Shown piece after piece: positions 1 through 11,374 of a stretch of DNA of 31,313 nucleotides (positions within the stretch are counted from its first letter, which is position 1; the number at the start of each line of letters is the position of its first letter). The translations under genes were made by a program, and so were the position numbers. The stretch lies in the NCBI GenBank assembly GCA_024811115.1, contig JAKOGH010000407.1:1-31313 (forward strand), written 5' to 3'. The DNA is from Terana coerulea (taxonomy: Eukaryota; Basidiomycota; Agaricomycetes; Polyporales; Phanerochaetaceae). A model generated the notes under the pieces. The model ran no database searches and was not told the DNA's origin. It was given only the letters and a program-made list of their open reading frames with translations.

Positions 1-335
1 GCAAATGTGGCTGCTTGCAGATAAGTTATAACCTCTAGTAACTCACCACTACGGAAGCTTAAGCTATGCAGCACACCTTCTGAGTTCAATGTGAACACTT
101 TATCAAGCACAAGGGATATTTAAAGTGTTATTAGTTCTATATCAAACACATTAAAGACTCCTATTTGAACGACTAGCTGTTGCCCAACATTGAAATGCTA
201 ACTATGATGCAAGCCGAGGTTGCTTGCGTAAAATATAAGGCTTGCAAGCCAGAGAGCAAGGAAAATAAACCTCCACTAGCAAACACGTTGCTGCCATTAA
301 TATTAACACCAATGACAATAATTACTTTATCGCCG
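1..335. other. Unassigned AT-rich sequence before LTR-1
   Basis: I see no recognisable gene here. The stretch abuts the 3' end of the minus-strand LTR-1 copy at 336-897, so it would be internal sequence if that copy were the 5' LTR of a minus-strand element. The 61-codon minus-strand frame (173-358) and the 87-codon plus-strand frame (180-443) run into the LTR and match no family I know, so I treat both as chance frames. Confidence 0.4.
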
Positions 336-897
336 TATCCCAAAACTATAATACTCACCTGCTGGAATGATTTGAAGGAGGTGGGAAAGCAGAGGGACTT
401 AAGTAGAACTAGTAGAGTGGATATGAATCAACGATTTTGTTGAGTCTGGGAGTTTAGCCCACAGACCAGCCTCCTTATATGCATGTGTAAAGAGGCCCCA
501 GACACTATCTAAGACCTCCAATACCATATGATGACTGATACAGTCAGGTGACGTCTGACTAAAGCTCCAAAGCACACCACTGCTCTAACTCCCTTATCAG
601 ATCTGACTTAGCTATTATGCTAACATCAACACTATCTAGATGTCCTAATCGAGCTACTGTACACTATTAGTCCATGATGTCATACTGACATCATATTGAG
701 GTCATAGTTCAGAACAGTTCCAGACCTGAGTCCTGGATTCTACATCTATATAAGGCATATCCCCTGATGTCCATACTGACAAGCATATAGCAAACTGATC
801 TAGCATCTTGTAACGCTGTGTGACAACTTGGTAATATGTTCGTGACTTGATGTTACACTCAAGCGCTGTGGACTAGCATTGAGGGAAATTTGTGACA
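336..897 (-). repeat. LTR-1 copy 1 (LTR-like repeat, 562 bp)
   Basis: Reverse complement of the same repeat found at 12932-13471, 25252-25811 and, interrupted, 26666-30131. On its own strand it starts TGTCACAAATTTCCCTC and ends in a form of TTTGTGATA, so its ends are a short inverted repeat. It contains a TATA-like box (seen as cttatatgcatg at about 475) and, near its 3' end, the splice-donor-like CAGGTGAGTATT. The 5-bp flanks (cgccg and cactg) do not match, so no target duplication is visible. It may be one LTR of an element continuing off the window, or a decayed solo LTR. Confidence 0.8.
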
Positions 898-1028
898 CAC
901 TGTTTGCAGCAGCTCTTCTTCTATCTTTGGCATTTTGGAATATGGACCAAATAGTGAGGACTCCAAGTCACGTCAGCCAGTTTATGTGAACCTCAGATAC
1001 TTTAGTCTGCCATCGTACTTGGTGGCAG

Positions 1029-1193
1029 TGTCCTCTCTGTCCCTGCTGCCCTATCCATACTAATTGACACTCATTTTATAATAATATTGATTAGAGTCAA
1101 TATTGTGACTAAACATAGTCTTCATTGTTATTGCCTATATAAGCCAATTCCATTTGGAGTGCGGCATAGGGCAGTGGCAGCAGAGAGGCAACA
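1029..1193. repeat. Short inverted-repeat unit with TATA-like box
   Basis: The left end (TGTCCTCTCTG... ...CTGCCCTAT) and the right end (ATAGGGCAG... ...GAGAGGCAACA) are imperfect inverted repeats of about 26 bp that start TG and end CA. A TATA-like cctatataagcc lies at about 1131-1142. The flanks show no target duplication. It could be a small non-autonomous element or a fragment of an LTR or promoter, possibly the 5' part of Gypsy-B, although it does not resemble the LTR at 7728. The bases between 898 and 1028 hold nothing I recognise. Confidence 0.35.
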
Positions 1194-1214
1194 AAGTGGG
1201 TTAGACTACAGATC

Positions 1215-2020
1215 TTGTCTACTTGCCATTTATGGAACTTTGTTTCACTTCATGTAATAGTAGTAGATTCTCTTTGTTTTTACTCATTCTTGGACTTCTT
1301 TTTTTGTTTCAAACTCTTTTATTGTAGACTCTGCCTCAAAATCATTGTTTATAAACTAACGGGCACTGATATCCTTAGCATATCAACCCTTGTAGCAATT
1401 CCTCTCCTTATTTCTTCCTTTTTGGAAGACAAGCTTTACAATGTTTGCAACTAGATCATTTGAATTATTTAAAGCAGCTGAAATTGAACATTATTTCTGA
1501 AAAAAACACTTGCAAAAGACCTTTTAGAATATTTTGAGTTCCCTTTTTCTTTCCCTGAAGAACGTATCCTATCTGTAAATACTGTAAATGACAAAACCAA
1601 TAATAACACAACTGACAATACCATTAACAACAATATTGAACCAAACACAACAAGAAGCACTACACTAGATGTAAATACTATCTTTGAAAGTGCATCTAAC
1701 AGGCATTATGCATATGCAGCAGAGAAGCACAATAAGCAATCTATACTATAACTCACACTGGTCATTGCATGTTTTATAAAGAGCAACTGGCTGAAAAAGA
1801 GTCTGATAAAGCAAGTCTAAAGAGGAAGAGGAGAAGGTTGATGAAGAGATGAAAGGAAAAGAAACATTAGGGCCCCTACCACACCATTGCTGCAGTTTAA
1901 CGGACAATAAAGGACTTGTCGATAAGTTTGAGGTTAGATAAAGAAGAGGCAGCAATAACACAGAAGTATGCAAAATGCGTTTAAAAGAACATGCTGTGAT
2001 TGAACGAGCTTTCAACAAAT
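1215..2020 (+). pseudogene. Possible gag remnant upstream of Gypsy-B pol
   Basis: AT-rich sequence with no continuous reading frame. The one suggestive piece is at 1775-1849, which reads YKEQLAEKESDKASLKRKRR and onward to a stop: a charged, helical, basic stretch like that of some Gag proteins. It lies on the same strand as the reverse transcriptase remnant starting at about 3482, and only the foldback element at 2031-3481 separates them, so position fits a gag. I see no zinc knuckle and no capsid motif. Function is inferred from position only. It may equally be unrelated intergenic sequence. Confidence 0.25.
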
Positions 2021-2030
2021 GTATACCACA

Positions 2031-3481
2031 CTGCGGAACTCAAGAAATAAATCCTGGGATTTATTGTGTCAACATGGGAGTCTGAAACAAAATGGCCAGC
2101 ATAAGTCATGCTGATTGATTAAATATTCCATTTCAGAAGATATACAACTTAAATGAATGTAAATCTGCGCACCTAACTCTGTATCCTTTCCAATAACTCA
2201 CAGAGCTTTATTCTGACAATAAATCTCTTATATCTCTTGTAGCCGTTTATGGATTTATAATGGGCACATTACTTGTAAGCAACAAGATAAATTCCTTGAC
2301 AAATACAAAAATAAGTCGTACATGTATCCAGCATAAAATAAACAGAAGTCTTCAAATACATCCACAGGATTTATTGTGGCAATATATTCCACCTAACTCA
2401 GTGAGAGATATCAAGGACACACGGTTGACATAAGTAAGATAAAACACAGATATATTCATCATAAATCACATACCACATATCTCCAGGATAAATCCAGCAG
2501 GACCTCAGACACTTAGAAACATAGATGTCTGCTGAATGTAGTAGTTAGACATAAACTCATTCAATATGAGACTTTTGATTACTGACAACGAACTTACTAG
2601 TATGCACATTGGTATATTCAGATACAACTGCAAATCCAGTAAGGACTATCTTGAACTTTTGCATACATTGCACAATGGTGGTGTATTCATAGAACTTTGC
2701 TGCCCAAGTTAACTGTGGTCAGCACTTACACGCTTACCATGGGGACTCTGACTAATGATGCTAACGCTAGCCAACGTCAAAACAGCGCAATCTGGCTGAG
2801 GTTGTTAACTTGGGCAACAAAGTTCTACAAATACGCCACCATTGTGCAAAGTATACAAAAGTTGATAGCTCTCACTAGATTTGCAATTGTATGTGAATCT
2901 ACCAATGCCATTGTATTTAGTGTCCATAGTCAAAAGGCTTATGTTGAATGCAGCTAACTACTATCTTCTGCAGACATCTATGTTTCTAAGTGTCCGAGGT
3001 CCTGCTGGATTTATCCTGGAGATATGTGATACTTGATTTATGATGAATATATCTGTGTTCTTTATCTTACTTATGTTAACCATATGTCCTCAATATCTCT
3101 CACTGTGTTAGGTGGAATATATTGCCACAATAAATCCTGCAGACGTATTCTGAAGACCTCCACCTAGTTCATGCTGGATTCATGTGTGACTTGTTTTTAT
3201 TTATTTATCTAGTCAATTTATCTTGTTGCCTACAAGTAATGTGCCCATTATAAATCCACAGAAAAGCTACAAGAGATATGAGGATTTATTCTCAGAGTAA
3301 AGCTCTGTGAGTTATCAGGAAGGATATAGAGTTAGTCAGATAGATTTACACATTCATTTAAGGGATATATCTCCCAAAAGGAATATCTAATTAATGCGCA
3401 TGACTTATGCTGGCCATTTTGTTTCAGACCACCACATATTTACGCCATAAATCCCCAGGATTTATCTCTTGGGTTCTGCAG
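2031..3481. mobile_element. Palindromic foldback element, copy A (1451 bp)
   Basis: The whole unit is a near-palindrome. The left arm from 2031 reads ctgcggaactcaagaaataa and the right arm ends at 3481 with ttatctcttgggttctgcag, its near-complement. Complementarity continues inwards to about 2710 and 2815: cccaagttaac on the left pairs with gttaacttggg on the right. This leaves arms of roughly 680 bp and a loop of about 90 bp. The motif GGATTTAT or ATAAATCC recurs along both arms (near 2050, 2250, 2370, 2490, 3010, 3130, 3250, 3450). No transposase is encoded. A diverged second copy lies at 3935-5262. CTGCAG at the tips is either part of the terminal repeat or a 6-bp target. The superfamily is unknown. 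Confidence 0.85.
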
Positions 3482-3934
3482 TGCCATCAGCTTAAGCTTA
3501 AAAACTTGAACCTAGTCATTGCATGCCAGATGTACAACTACTTGAAGAAGTACTGCAAAGTATGGTAAGAACTTTGAAAAAGCACCTTAAAGGTGGCTAT
3601 ATATGCCCTTTATTGTCACTATATGTGTTACCAGCTTTTTGATTGCAAAGTGACCCAGCCACAAATCACATTGGGTAAATGACTACCGCCAACTAAATGA
3701 TAATACAATGCCCAATCATCATTTGTTGCTCTCAATCAATGAGATTTTGAGTGACTGTAGAAAAGGCAAGATCTTCAGAAACTTAATATGACTAATTTAT
3801 TTTTTCAAATCAGAGTGCACCCAGCTAATGTGTAGTATGTCATGATGACTATACCTTTCGAGCTATATAAATAGATGGTTATGCTGCAAAAATGCAGAAA
3901 TGTCCTGGCTATACACCAATGCAAAATGTTTGCA
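3482..3934 (+). pseudogene. Gypsy-B reverse transcriptase, N-terminal fragment
   Basis: Decayed Ty3/Gypsy reverse transcriptase cut off on both sides by foldback elements. The clearest piece starts at about 3675 and reads VNDYRQLNDNTMPN, then INEILSDCRKGKIF, matching the conserved 'WVNDYRQLN..T..D..PLP.IDEIL' block of Gypsy RTs. A weaker frame just upstream reads TSFLIAK, the usual block before it. Towards 3930 another frame reads WLYTNAKCL or QCKMF, matching the segment before the catalytic YLDD box. The protein resumes at 5263, so the foldback element at 3935 split the RT between its fingers/palm blocks and its active site. Several frameshifts and stops are present. Confidence 0.8.
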
Positions 3935-5262
3935 CTGCAGAATCCAAGAGATAACTCCTGGGGATTTATCAGGCCAATATGTGGGAGTCCAAAACAAATG
4001 GCCAGCATAAGTCACGCGGATTGATTAAATGTTCCATTTCAGGAGATATACAACTTAAATGAACATGTAAATTTGCGCACCTAACTCTGTATCCTTCTCC
4101 ATTAACTCACAGAGCTTTATTTTGACAATAAATCTTTATATCTCTTATAGCCGTTTTGCGGATTTATAATAAGCACATTACTTATAGGTAACAAAATAAA
4201 TTGACTAGATAAATAAAAAATAAGTCGCATATGTATCCAGCATAAATTAGGTGAGAGGTTTTAGAATACATCCTGGAATTTATTGTGGTGATATATTTTA
4301 CCTAATGCGATGAGAGATATTGAGGACATATGGTTAAGTAAGTAAGATAAGAATGCAAATATATTCATTATAAATTGCATACCACATATCTTCAAAATAA
4401 ATCCAGCAGGACCTCAAACACTTAGAAATATGTAGATGCTCTAAATGTAGTAGTTAGACATAGAGTTATTCAATATGAGACTTTTGATTACTGATAACAA
4501 CTTACTAGTACACACATTAGTATATTATGATACAACTGCAAATTCACTAAGGACTATCTTAAACTTTTACATACATTGCACAATAGTAGTATATTCATAG
4601 ATTTTTTCTGCCTATGCTGCTATTGTGCAAAGTATATAAAAGTTGATAGCTCCTACTAGATTTGCAATTATATGCGAATCTACTAATGCGCATTGTGTGT
4701 TTAGTATCCATAGTCAAAAGGCTTATGTTAAATGTGACTAACTACTATCTTCCGCAGATATTTTTTCTAAGTGTCCAAAGTTCTGCTGGATATATCCTGA
4801 GATATGCAATACGTGATTTATGATGAATATATTTGCATTCTTTACCTCACCTAAGCCAACCATATATCCTCAATATCTCTTACTACGTTACATAAAATAT
4901 ATCACCACAATAAATTCCACAGATGTATTCTAAAAACCTCTACTTAATTTATGCTGGATATATGTATGACTTGTTTTTTTATTTATCTAGTCAATTTAGT
5001 TTGTTATCTATAAGTAATGCGCCTATTATAAATCCACAAAACGGCTATAAGAGATGTAAAAGATTTATTTTCAAAATAAAGCTTTGTGAGTTATTAAAGA
5101 AGAATACAGAGTTAAATGCGCAAATTTATGTGTTCATTTAAGTTATATATATTCTGAAATGGAATATTCAATTAATGCGCATGATTTATGCCAGCCATTT
5201 TATTTTAGACCACCACATGTTTACATTATAAATCCTTAGGATTTATCTCTTGGGTTCTGCAG
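3935..5262. mobile_element. Palindromic foldback element, copy B (1328 bp)
   Basis: Second copy of the foldback family. Left tip ctgcagaatccaagagataa at 3935; right tip ttatctcttgggttctgcag ending at 5262. Arms pair along their length. The central loop is shorter than in copy A, roughly 120 bp having been lost around 4600-4620. By eye, many differences from copy A are C-to-T or G-to-A changes. It interrupts a reverse transcriptase gene: sequence before it encodes the block preceding the active site and sequence after it encodes the YLDD box. The CTGCAG at both ends may therefore be a duplicated target (Leu-Gln codons in the RT) or the TIR itself. Confidence 0.85.
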
Positions 5263-7690
5263 CATCGACACTTTATGTCAATATATTGGTGATATTTGTT
5301 GCATCTATTTGGATGATATTATCATTTGGTTGCAAGACAGTTGAGAAACATTGTGCAAATATGAAGTGAGTTCTTTAGAAACTGCAGCATCATTTGCTGT
5401 TTGCTTCACCAAAAAAGACAAAACTCTTCGCTCTTGAACTCGATTTTCTCAGCCATCATATCTCTATACGAAGAATCCACTCGCATATGGGAAGAAAGTA
5501 AAGAAAGTATTGCAGTGGCCAATGCCATCTTGGCATTGGACATGTAGTTTCTTTGGACTAGTGCGTTACTTGGACAAATTCTTACCCAACTTAGCAGAAC
5601 ACACTTGAGTGCTCACTCTGCTAATAATAAAAAGTTGAGCGCGAGTGGCCAGGTTAGAATGCAAACCATTAATCTGCATTTGACGCAATCAAGAAATTAG
5701 TCATATCTACTGACTGTCCAACAGTGATTGACCATCAAGACATGAGTGATAATAAAATCTTTATTCACACCGACATCAGTGACTAGTATATAGGCATAAT
5801 ATTGTCTTATGGTCTTAATGTAGAGGATGCTTGCTCTGTGGTGTATCACATGCCAGCTAAAGGCGGCCAAGCTGAATTACCCAGCGCACAAAAAGAAATT
5901 ACTGGCCATCATGCATGCATTTAATAAATAGTGCGCTAACTTAATTCGTATTCTCTTTAAGGTGTATACCAATGACAAGTTGCTTACTGAGTTTAAAAAG
6001 CGGAAGAATCTCTCAAAAAGGCAGACAATATAGTAAGAAGAAATGAGGCAATATGCCTTTGACATCCTATACATATTGAATGAGAATAACTCGCCTGCAG
6101 ACTTACTTTCATGATTGCCACCAAATGGAATGACACAAATGTTGAATAGTGCCATAGTGACTTTTACATTATTTATGAGAATAGATGAGAAGTGGCTCAA
6201 AATGATTTGTGCAGGCTATAAAAAGTATGAGTGATATTAAAACTCCTATCAAAACCAACTTGATTGGTTTTTGACAGGAGAATGGTTTGCTATATCTCGC
6301 GAGTCATCTTATTATCCCATGTGTGCAAAATGTGCGCAAATAGTTATTCCACATAACTTATGATGCTTTAGGTCATTTTGGCATAGACAAGTCTTACACC
6401 ACACTTTGTGCAAGCTGTTACTGGCTAAACACACAAAAGGACTTAGAAAAACATTATATACCCTTCGTGCAAAGACTGCCAATGAAATAAGTCTTTGTCA
6501 AAGTAACTAGTTAGTTCTTTACACTCATTGCCTGTTTTAGAATGAAGAGGGAGTTGGTTGCCATCGACTTTATTGGACCATTACCGAGAACGATTGTAAC
6601 AATTGTATCATGACTATAATGAACAGATCAAGTGTAAGCATAAGAATTATAGAACCCACACAGATATCACTGCAGACAACTTTGCCCTTATATTCTTTAA
6701 CCACTAGTACTGCGAGAATGGCTTACTGGCTGAATTCATTTCAGATTATGACAAACTGTTTATCTTGTGCTTTTGAAAGGCACTCCGTCAACTTATTAGC
6801 ATAAAACTCAAAATGTCCAGCTCCTTCTATCTGTTAACAAATGGTGCAAGTGAGCAAACAAACAAAACGGTCATACAGCTCTTATGATACCATATACAGT
6901 GTAATCAAAAAGATAAATGAAGGCCTTGCCGAAGATTTGCTTTTACCTAATGAACATCGTGAATGCATCGACCAACTTTTGCCCTTTTAGCTATATGTGG
7001 GACAATTGCAACATACGATTCTCTTCGACAGTGCAAAGGCAGAAGCTTCCGAAAAGAGGTAACAGTGACAAAGAACACAGAACAGATTATCAAGTCGATA
7101 AAACAGACTTCTTAGAAGCACAGGATAACTTATAATTGGCAAAGGCAAACTAGGCTATGCAGGCATACAAAAGAGAAGTGATGAAATACCTTACAAGGTG
7201 GAAGACTAAGTCTTACTGTCAACAGCTCATTGATAACAAGACTATATGCAACAAGGGAACCATCATGTGGTGAAGTTTATAATGTGCTATGATAGACCAT
7301 ATAAAATACTACAAGCACATCCAGAGATGTTGAGCTATAAATGACAACTGCCTGAGGGCGCTTGACAGTTCTCTGTCTTCCATTCCTCACTGCTATGTCT
7401 TTGGAAGGAGAACAGCCTGGGGCTTTTTCCTCACACAAATGTGCAAAGCTGGGACTGGTTGTAGAAGATGAAGGTGAAGAAGAGTGGTTGGTTGAAGAGA
7501 TTTTGGACAAGAAGCCACATGAGAGAGGTTTTAGATATTTTGTCCAATGGCAAGGTTATAGCACAGAGGAGAGCTTATAGATTCCTGGTGCAAAGGCTCA
7601 CAAGCTTAACATCTTTAGAAATTAGTTGACAAAAGAACAAATCAGATGCATTGCCAGCAAGGAGAAAGGAAATGGGCCTGGAAAATGAAG
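5263..7690 (+). pseudogene. Gypsy-B pol remnant: RT active site, RNase H, integrase, chromodomain
   Basis: Heavily frameshifted C-terminal half of a Ty3/Gypsy polyprotein. In order: the RT catalytic box ICCIYLDDIIIW with YLDD at 5306-5317; the RT connection motif GLVRYLDKFLPNLAEHT near 5555-5605; RNase H with KLNYPAHKKKLLAIMHAF at about 5866-5919 and KVYTNDKLL...KNLSKRQ near 5962-6027; the integrase zinc-binding region HFGIDKSY...YYWLN...SCKDCQ near 6373-6482; the first catalytic Asp in ELVAIDFIGPLP near 6551; and the region of the catalytic Glu in NGASEQTNKTVIQLL near 6840-6885. At 7476-7590 a chromodomain reads EEEWLVEEILDKKPHERGF to QWQGY, so this is a chromovirus. It is dead: stops occur in every domain. 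Gag and the 5' LTR are missing or unrecognisable. Confidence 0.9.
7476..7620 (+). pseudogene. Chromodomain of Gypsy-B
   Basis: The open stretch encodes EEEWLVEEILDKKPHERGF, then FRYFVQWQGYSTEE, and stops at 7578. This has the WxVEEIL start, the aromatic residues and the W(K/Q)GY core of chromodomains found at the C-terminus of chromovirus integrases, where they bind histone marks and steer insertion. After the stop the same frame continues IPGAKAHKLNIF, as expected for the end of the fold; the stop stands where Trp is usual (TGG to TAG). An upstream acidic linker VVEDEGEE is also typical. Confidence 0.85.
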
Positions 7691-7713
7691 TCTAAATGAT
7701 GTGGTTTTGTTTT

Positions 7714-7727
7714 AAAGTAGAGGAGAG
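7714..7727 (+). other. Polypurine tract of Gypsy-B
   Basis: The run aaagtaggaggag-like sequence (aaagtagaggagag) lies directly before TGTAATCCC, the start of the 3' LTR, and just after the chromodomain. This is the position of the plus-strand primer in LTR retrotransposons. Confidence 0.7.
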
Positions 7728-7945
7728 TGTAATCCCAGCATAGGGTTACAATAGCATCTTTCTATTCTGGACCTGTCTTGAAAGACAATCCTCTTTCATT
7801 GTGCTCTTTAGCTTACACCACCATAACAAAGATATGCTCTTATCTCACATTATTGTATACTACAAGCTCACATTACCATAATAAAGAATACATTTTGTTC
7901 TCATTATCTACCCTGAGTGTTGCTAACATACTGTTGGCTTTTATT
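7728..7945 (+). repeat. LTR-2, 3' LTR of Gypsy-B (partial)
   Basis: Starts TGTAATCCC immediately after the polypurine tract. A related sequence at about 28316-28575 shares the start (TGTAAYCC), the internal GAAAGACARTCCTCTTT block, the repeated ACACCA...AAGA blocks, and ends near GAGTRTTGCT...GTTGGCTT. That comparison sets the approximate end. The first 25 bp form a hairpin (TGTAATCCC with GGGTTACA, 7728-7752). The exact 3' end and target duplication are not visible. Confidence 0.65.
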
Positions 7946-9525
7946 TTACTTCTATGCAATTATCAACTGCTTCATTTACTCTTGCTAAGGAAACTATTGC
8001 TTTGGCTACTATAAGCAATAAGACAGAAAATATCGAAATTTGTGGCACAGGATCTGTTAAAAAGCTAAAGGTTTACTCTACTTCAAATACACCAAATACT
8101 ACACAATGGAGATTTACTTAGAGTAACAACAGTTATAGTTATGATATTTTGTTTATGATATTGCACTCTACTTATCAAAGTAGCCAACATTTTGGAATAT
8201 ACACATAATTAGTCAGAATGACCTTTTGCCACTGTTTACAAGTCTTTTCACAATAGTACAAAATGATAAACTGTTCAAAGATAATGCAAGACAATTGTTA
8301 AGAGAGAAACTTTGCAAAGTAAACAAGTCTTTGTTTTTAATTCCTAACAATGAAAGCTGACATTTCAATCTATCACAGTACTTTTGCAAGAAGAGAAGAA
8401 TTATTGTTATAAGCAATATATATACACATTGCAATAACTCAATGCAGTATAGAGCTGGCAGCAACATCATTGGTAATTAACTTGTCATATCATGCAATGC
8501 AAATACTTGAAAAAGTAGAATAAGCCCTGAAGGAAATGCAAGCTATTATTCAACTGCTGAATGGTTTAAAGCTTATAGTATCAAAAAAGCCAGCACAAAT
8601 GCAATACTTGCAATAAGGCACTTATTAATGAGCTAGCATTTATTACTCTGCTAATGTTCTTAATGTTCCACATAGAAAAGGTTAATGTTAAATGGCAGCA
8701 AGGTATTATAGTTAAAAACACAAAGTATAGACTATGTGAATTAACATATTATAGAAAGTTTCACTTTATAGCAAGAGCAATTACTCCAAACAGTAATATT
8801 TAGGGTAACGATGGATTAGTACGAATGCAAAGCTGTGATTATGAAGGTAAGCTAAGAAATATAAGTCCAGAAAATCTTACAACTATGCCCAACAAAACAA
8901 CTTTACTAGCAGCACTTTACATACAATGTTAAATAAAAATCATGTTATGGCCAGAATGAATATGTATATTGTACAGTAAAGTACAATGAAAATATACAAA
9001 TTTTAAAATTAGTGCTGAAATAGGAGAAAGAGTAGGGGCTACTTGGGCAAATTATAGCCAGATATATAGACATTGTTACTTAAATTGATAGTAAGGCAAA
9101 AGAAAGCAATACTATACAAACAAACAAAAACCCCATATTTGCCACATCTAGCAATAGCCCATTCAACCCAGGTTAATATCTTAACACTATGCAAGCAGTT
9201 AAACTGATAATATAGGGATTAATTGTTGAAAGCCTGCAGCACCCAATGATAGCCTGATTTTGTTAAATTATCAGTGGCAAACTGTCTAAAATACAATACA
9301 GCAGCCATTTAGCAAATATGGTAAGAACAATGCCTCATAATGTTTTCATATTCTGAGTAAGAACATTGAAATGAGCAGTTTCCCTTTTTGCTTAATACCT
9401 CAGTGCAAATAACTCTTTGAGCATTGTTCATATTTATTCCCATTGTTAACTTTTGAATGTATGTTTATATTCCTTCTAGATGCATATATTTTATGGAATC
9501 ACATCTTTAGACCTTAGCATGCTCT
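7946..9525. other. AT-rich stretch without recognisable gene
   Basis: No frame longer than 85 codons, and none with a known motif. Around 8480-8620 the plus strand can be read as short helical pieces (for example LEKVE then ALKEMQAIIQLLNGLK), which might be an old gag-like fragment. The support is too weak to call. No repeats shared with the rest of the window were noticed. Confidence 0.4.
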
Positions 9526-9527
9526 TA

Positions 9528-10389
9528 CAGTGAAGCTCAAAAATAATGCAAGCACAGTTAGCAGGCTTTGAAAGATTGGCTTATATCTTTCTAACTAAGA
9601 AAGCTTTTGATATAAATGTTTTACAATCAGAAAGCCACATGGTGAAGCTTTTGAGGCCACATTATTATATATAGCAAGTCCAAGTGGACAAATGTATAAC
9701 ATATGCTAAACTTGCTTTTGGATAAAACAACCATAGTTTCACAACAGAATATGCTACAGATCTATTGTACAGCTCAAAAAAAAGAGATATCTGCATTCTA
9801 AGCAATATTATGTGATACTGCATGCTTATAAGATAATTCCTTAGTACTGCAATATATTTCATGAGTAGTTAGTTAATAGTTTGTAGTATTGTTATTTACT
9901 TGCATATATATAATATGTATGTGCAAACCATACTTCATATGTATAATCTATACGTTAATATATATAATTGTTTAAAACTGTGGCTATATATAACCACTTA
10001 ATACAAAAGTATATTGTATTTGTCTTTTGCAAAATAATAATTCATATTGTTTTCAATATAATATAATGTCGAAAATAAATAGTGAGCTTGCATAACATGG
10101 TATTAAAAGCAATCATGTATAGGTGTACTTTAAGCTATATAACATATTTGTAGCATGTGTTATTGCTAAACTATAGTTGATTCATTCAAAATGAAAGTTT
10201 AGCATATGGTGCACATTTATCTATCCAAACTGGCTATATATGATAATGTGGCTCTATTGAAAAAAAAAGCTTCATTATGGAGTTCCCCAATTATGAAACA
10301 TCTCTATCTAAAGCTTTCTTAGTTAAAAGGATATCAGCCAATTTCTTTAAGCCTACTAGCTGTACTTGTATTATTGTTGAGCTTCACTG
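9528..10389. mobile_element. Palindromic Tc1/mariner-like MITE, copy 1 (862 bp)
   Basis: The left end CAGTGAAGCTCAAAAATAAT is complemented at the right end (...GAGCTTCACTG, ending 10389), and TA lies immediately outside both ends (9526-9527 and 10390-10391). TA is the target duplication of Tc1/mariner/pogo transposons. The arms pair over more than 300 bp each: ATATCTTTCTAACTAAGAAA at about 9584 matches the reverse complement of the sequence near 10310-10335, and CCACATTATTATATATAG near 9657 matches the reverse complement near 10230-10250. The centre is near 9960. No transposase is encoded. A related element lies at 11375-12724. Confidence 0.8.
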
Positions 10390-11374
10390 TATGTAGCTTT
10401 AATGCTTTATTTCTAAAGCTTGTTTTTTCAATGTTTTGGCTATTTTTATTAAAATATAAAGCAGCTGTAAGATACATTTCCTAGCTTTAAATATGAAAAA
10501 TGTGTTGCTGCAAAGCATGAAAATGTTTTAATTGAAATCAAGCTAAACACGTCGAAATGCAATATGGACAGAGAGCTACGAAGGAATAAGAACAATTTAT
10601 TACACACATAGTTGGAGCTATAGTCATTTATAAATACTCATCTCATGAAGCCCTGAATATTTTGAGCAAAATATTATGAAAAGACAAAGCATTTCTTATA
10701 CTAGATATTTTAAATCTGGAATAGTTAGTGTGAAAACACTATAAAAACTTTCTATCATAACTAATAATCTTTCTCATTATGTTTTGGACTGAAGTTTAAG
10801 TGACCACTGTAGTATTTGGACTAGTCTTTCTATTCTTTATATAAAATATTATGATATATACATATATGCAAATAAATTCAATATCAACCAGAATTTATTG
10901 CAGAAAATGTCAGCAGCTTGGTGGTGCTAAAATGTATATATTTAAAAAGACTTAGTTTACCTATTAAATCACTATATTCACATCTTAGAAGTTATTATAA
11001 ACTTCGGGTGGTATAAAATGTATTTGCTGCAATGTAGTCTTTGTGAACAGTTCACAAATACTATCCTCTTATAAAACTTAACATATTTCTCTTTTTAACT
11101 AATTTCCATAAAAGCAAACAAGTAGTTTATGTATATATAAGCTTATTTGCCAAAGAGCTATGCACAATACAACACTTTTATGACCACTTTGGATAGCAGT
11201 GCGATTTTAACTTGGGGCTAGTAGGCCCCTACTGAAGTATGGCAAGTATGATTTCTTTACATTTGTTCCGCTGATTTTTCACTGTTTAATGCAAATTATT
11301 AGCATTTTAGACAGTTTCGTTCAATTATACTAGCTTAATAAATACTAAAGCCAGCCCTAAGCTAGTATACACTA
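10390..11374. other. AT-rich spacer between the two palindromic MITEs
   Basis: No gene, motif or internal repeat recognised. Composition resembles the flanking elements. Confidence 0.4.
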
